This document shows, one piece after another, positions 5,994-7,448 of a DNA stretch of 7,448 nt. Both the position numbers and the translations under genes were made by a program. This DNA comes from Pseudanabaena sp. CAN_BIN31. Lineage in GTDB: Bacteria > Cyanobacteriota > Cyanobacteriia > Pseudanabaenales > Pseudanabaenaceae. Numbering within the stretch: position 1 is the first letter of the stretch; each line of letters opens with the position of its first letter. The notes under the pieces are model-generated. The model was given only the letters and a program-made list of their open reading frames with translations. It did not search any database and was not told the DNA's origin. The stretch covers positions 1 through 7,448 of the forward strand of contig JAJAZG010000168.1 in the NCBI GenBank assembly GCA_026785865.1, given 5' to 3'.

Positions 5994-6225
5994 AAGCACC
6001 TCTGATTATTGCTTCTTCCATTTGTGCCAAAGTGGCAGGTATTATCTCTTTTTTGTGTAAAATTCCTGATAATTTATGAATAGGGACATTGAGAGAAATT
6101 AGTTTTACTGTGCCATTTTCATCCACGATAAAATCAACCTTGCTACCTGTATCTAAGTTTAGATAATCCCGAATTTCTTTGGGAATAGTGACTTGTCCTT
6201 TGGTTGTGACTATCGCTTTTGTCAT
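5980..6225 (-). CDS. vapB: AbrB/SpoVT-type antitoxin VapB
   Basis: This 81-residue protein is the DNA-binding antitoxin paired with the PIN toxin that follows. Residues 1-46 form an AbrB/SpoVT swapped-hairpin domain with the signature VTTKGQVTIPKEIRDYLNL followed by GSKVDFIVDENGTVKLI. The rest (about 47-81, ending GACDWT) is the segment expected to wrap the toxin's active site. The start is ATG 6225, with AGGA nine bases before it. Antitoxins of this type usually bind their own promoter, alone or with the toxin; a palindrome containing a -10-like box lies just upstream. The pair is a complete type II module. Its AT-rich composition and position between housekeeping genes suit a mobile cassette, though no boundaries are visible. 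Confidence 0.93.
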   Translation of the reverse strand: MTKAIVTTKGQVTIPKEIRDYLNLDTGSKVDFIVDENGTVKLISLNVPIHKLSGILHKKEIIPATLAQMEEAIIRGACDWT

Positions 6226-6235
6226 TACTTTAGTT

Positions 6236-6266
6236 CCTTACAGAAATACCTTACTTAATTGTAAGG
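6236..6266 (-). promoter_or_regulatory. candidate vapBC promoter/operator
   Basis: Seen on the plus strand, CCTTAC occurs at 6236-6241 and 6249-6254, and its inverse GTAAGG at 6261-6266. The inner pair forms an 18-bp palindrome CCTTACTTAATTGTAAGG. A -10-like TACAAT (minus strand, 6263-6258) lies inside it, 33 bases before the vapB start, so a VapB dimer bound here would block RNA polymerase. The half-site nearest vapB also overlaps its ribosome-binding site region. No clear -35 is seen. Autoregulation is inferred from the family. Confidence 0.5.
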
Positions 6267-6375
6267 CGGTTCTCGAAAAGAATGATCATTTTCTTATGTG
6301 AAGTGCGATCGCTTTTCTTTTTGTCGAGAGATTTAGTAGCGATCGCTTAACTAGGCAAATTTCCTCTGGTGGACT

Positions 6376-6396
6376 AATAGCTAATTATTAGCTATT
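6376..6396 (-). repeat. perfect hairpin overlapping the stop of the aldo/keto reductase gene
   Basis: AATAGCTAA-TTA-TTAGCTATT has nine-base perfect arms and a three-base loop. The stop codon TAG (6394-6392) lies within one arm. No U run follows on the minus strand, so I do not call it an intrinsic terminator; it could protect the 3' end of the mRNA. Confidence 0.4.
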
Positions 6397-7448
6397 CCCA
6401 CAGCCGTCTGCCTTCTTCGCTCTGCAAGCGATCGTGTGTATCGCGCAACAGCTTGGGGATATCTAAATTTTCTGGACAGCGCGGTAAGCAGTCGCCGCAA
6501 TCTGTGCAACGAATCGCTTTACGACCAGGGAACCAATGTCCCGCGTTTTCAAACATTTTGTAACGATATTTCCCAAATTCTTCCATATCAAAGGCGATCG
6601 CTAAATTCCTTAACCTCAACACTTCAGGAATATTGATATTTTCGGGGCATGGTAAGCATTCATAACATTGGGAACAGCGATCGCCTTCGAGTAAGGTATA
6701 GCGGTGATTAATGCGATCGAGAACGGCTAGTTCTAATTCGGACATGGGTTCATCGTGATCCCATGCGTCTTGATGTGAATCAATTTCGGCGGGATTAGCT
6801 GCGCCGAGGCTGAGGGTATGCACGCGAGGATCGCTGAGTAGGAAGCGATCGCACATATACAAAGCCGTAAATGGATAGCTCACACTTGCTAATTCTTCCG
6901 AAGGACTGTAAAGCATTCCGCCCTTATCCGATGGCGAAATGATAAATACACCCATATCTTTCTCATGGGCAAGCTGCACGGCAGGGGCGTTGCGTTGATT
7001 GAAGTAATAGTAGTGTAAGTTAATGGACTCGAACAGATCGGTGTTGATCGTATCGAGAATTACGTCAAGAGGTGCATGGGTAGAGAATCCGACATGACCA
7101 ATTATTTTTTGATCGATCGCTTCTCTTACAGCTTTCATGCAGCCATTGGGATTTGTCACTAAGTCAAGATGTTCTTTTAAATTAATTCCATGAATATCAA
7201 AATTATCGATATAGTCAACGTTTAACTTTTTGAGAGACTGCTCGATTTGGCGGCGCATTGAGTCCGCGTCTTTGGTTGGCGAAATCTTTGTGGTCAGGTA
7301 AAGGCGATCGCGTTGAGCACTCAATCCATTTCGCATCGCCTTGCCGATAAATTCTTCGCTCTTGCCGTAGCCTTGAGCGGTCTCAATATGATTGATCCCA
7401 ACTTCTAAAGCCCGCAAAATCGTTTTGTGAGCATTCTCCGCCGATTCC
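6392..7448 (-). CDS. aldo/keto reductase with C-terminal 4Fe-4S domain (N-terminus beyond window)
   Basis: The frame stays open to the window edge; the visible part is about 351 residues. A TTG at 7417 should not be taken as the start, because the ten codons before it (ESAENAHKTI) continue the family sequence and only a short N-terminal strand is missing. Counting from that TTG, the aldo/keto reductase barrel runs to about 215. Its catalytic set is Glu12 (HIETAQGYG, where classical members have Asp), Tyr17, Lys44 (TTKI) and His76 (DIHGI). The C-terminal domain has two Cys motifs: CSQCYECLPCP (248-258, C-x2-C-x2-C-x2-C-P) and CTDCGDCLPRCP (304-315, C-x2-C-x2-C-x3-C-P), each expected to hold a 4Fe-4S cluster. 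Such proteins are NAD(P)H-linked oxidoreductases with probable electron transfer to or from the clusters; the substrate is unknown. Cytoplasmic, no membrane segment seen. Confidence 0.93.
   Translation of the reverse strand, partial: ESAENAHKTILRALEVGINHIETAQGYGKSEEFIGKAMRNGLSAQRDRLYLTTKISPTKDADSMRRQIEQSLKKLNVDYIDNFDIHGINLKEHLDLVTNPNGCMKAVREAIDQKIIGHVGFSTHAPLDVILDTINTDLFESINLHYYYFNQRNAPAVQLAHEKDMGVFIISPSDKGGMLYSPSEELASVSYPFTALYMCDRFLLSDPRVHTLSLGAANPAEIDSHQDAWDHDEPMSELELAVLDRINHRYTLLEGDRCSQCYECLPCPENINIPEVLRLRNLAIAFDMEEFGKYRYKMFENAGHWFPGRKAIRCTDCGDCLPRCPENLDIPKLLRDTHDRLQSEEGRRLWE

Noticed and set aside
5509..6349. Regularly spaced GCGATCGC copies as a CRISPR or other array
   Set aside because: They are dispersed HIP1 octamers with irregular spacing and no longer shared repeat.
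6376..6396. Intrinsic terminator for the aldo/keto reductase gene
   Set aside because: The hairpin is perfect, but no U run follows on the minus strand.

Overview
The window looks like chromosomal DNA of a moderately AT-rich cyanobacterium. The main evidence is the HIP1 octamer GCGATCGC, of which I count 18 exact copies, together with a cyanobacterial-style ClpP, a multi-PAS sensor protein and an aldo/keto reductase with a C-terminal ferredoxin-like domain. A filamentous Pseudanabaena-type genome would fit, but that is inference. All seven genes I can support lie on the minus strand, so transcription runs from high to low coordinates. I see no plus-strand gene, tRNA, rRNA or CRISPR array.

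Layout in order of transcription. (1) 7448-6392: aldo/keto reductase with two C-terminal Cys-rich cluster motifs; its N-terminus lies beyond the window. (2) 6225-5604: a vapB-vapC type II toxin-antitoxin pair with overlapping genes, a palindromic candidate operator upstream and a HIP1-cored hairpin terminator downstream. (3) 5417-4821: clpP, apparently a single-gene unit, followed by a strong hairpin. (4) 4820-4460: a gene-free stretch holding that hairpin, a 19-bp tandem duplication of one hairpin arm, and a 211-bp element with perfect terminal inverted repeats that looks like a MITE or an IS remnant. (5) 4459-2951: a TPR protein fused to a protein-arginine-methyltransferase-like (PRMT7/9-like) domain. 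(6) 2950-2719: an intergenic region with a second repeat element (114 bp, long inverted ends, nested hairpins) and a short palindrome upstream of glmM. (7) 2718-1345: glmM, phosphoglucosamine mutase, closed by a hairpin terminator. (8) 1254-1: the N-terminal 418 residues of a multi-PAS sensor protein; its output domain lies outside the window. Its best promoter candidate has its -35 inside the glmM terminator.

The genes do not form one pathway. glmM (cell-wall precursor synthesis) and clpP (proteolysis) are housekeeping. vapBC, the two repeat elements and the TPR-methyltransferase are the accessory part. The most unusual item is the TPR-PRMT-like protein, because PRMT-type enzymes are mainly known from eukaryotes. 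I found no clear new multi-gene system. The window's oddities are the PRMT-like gene, the two non-coding mobile-type elements, the duplicated terminator arm and a 3.4-kb stretch without HIP1.
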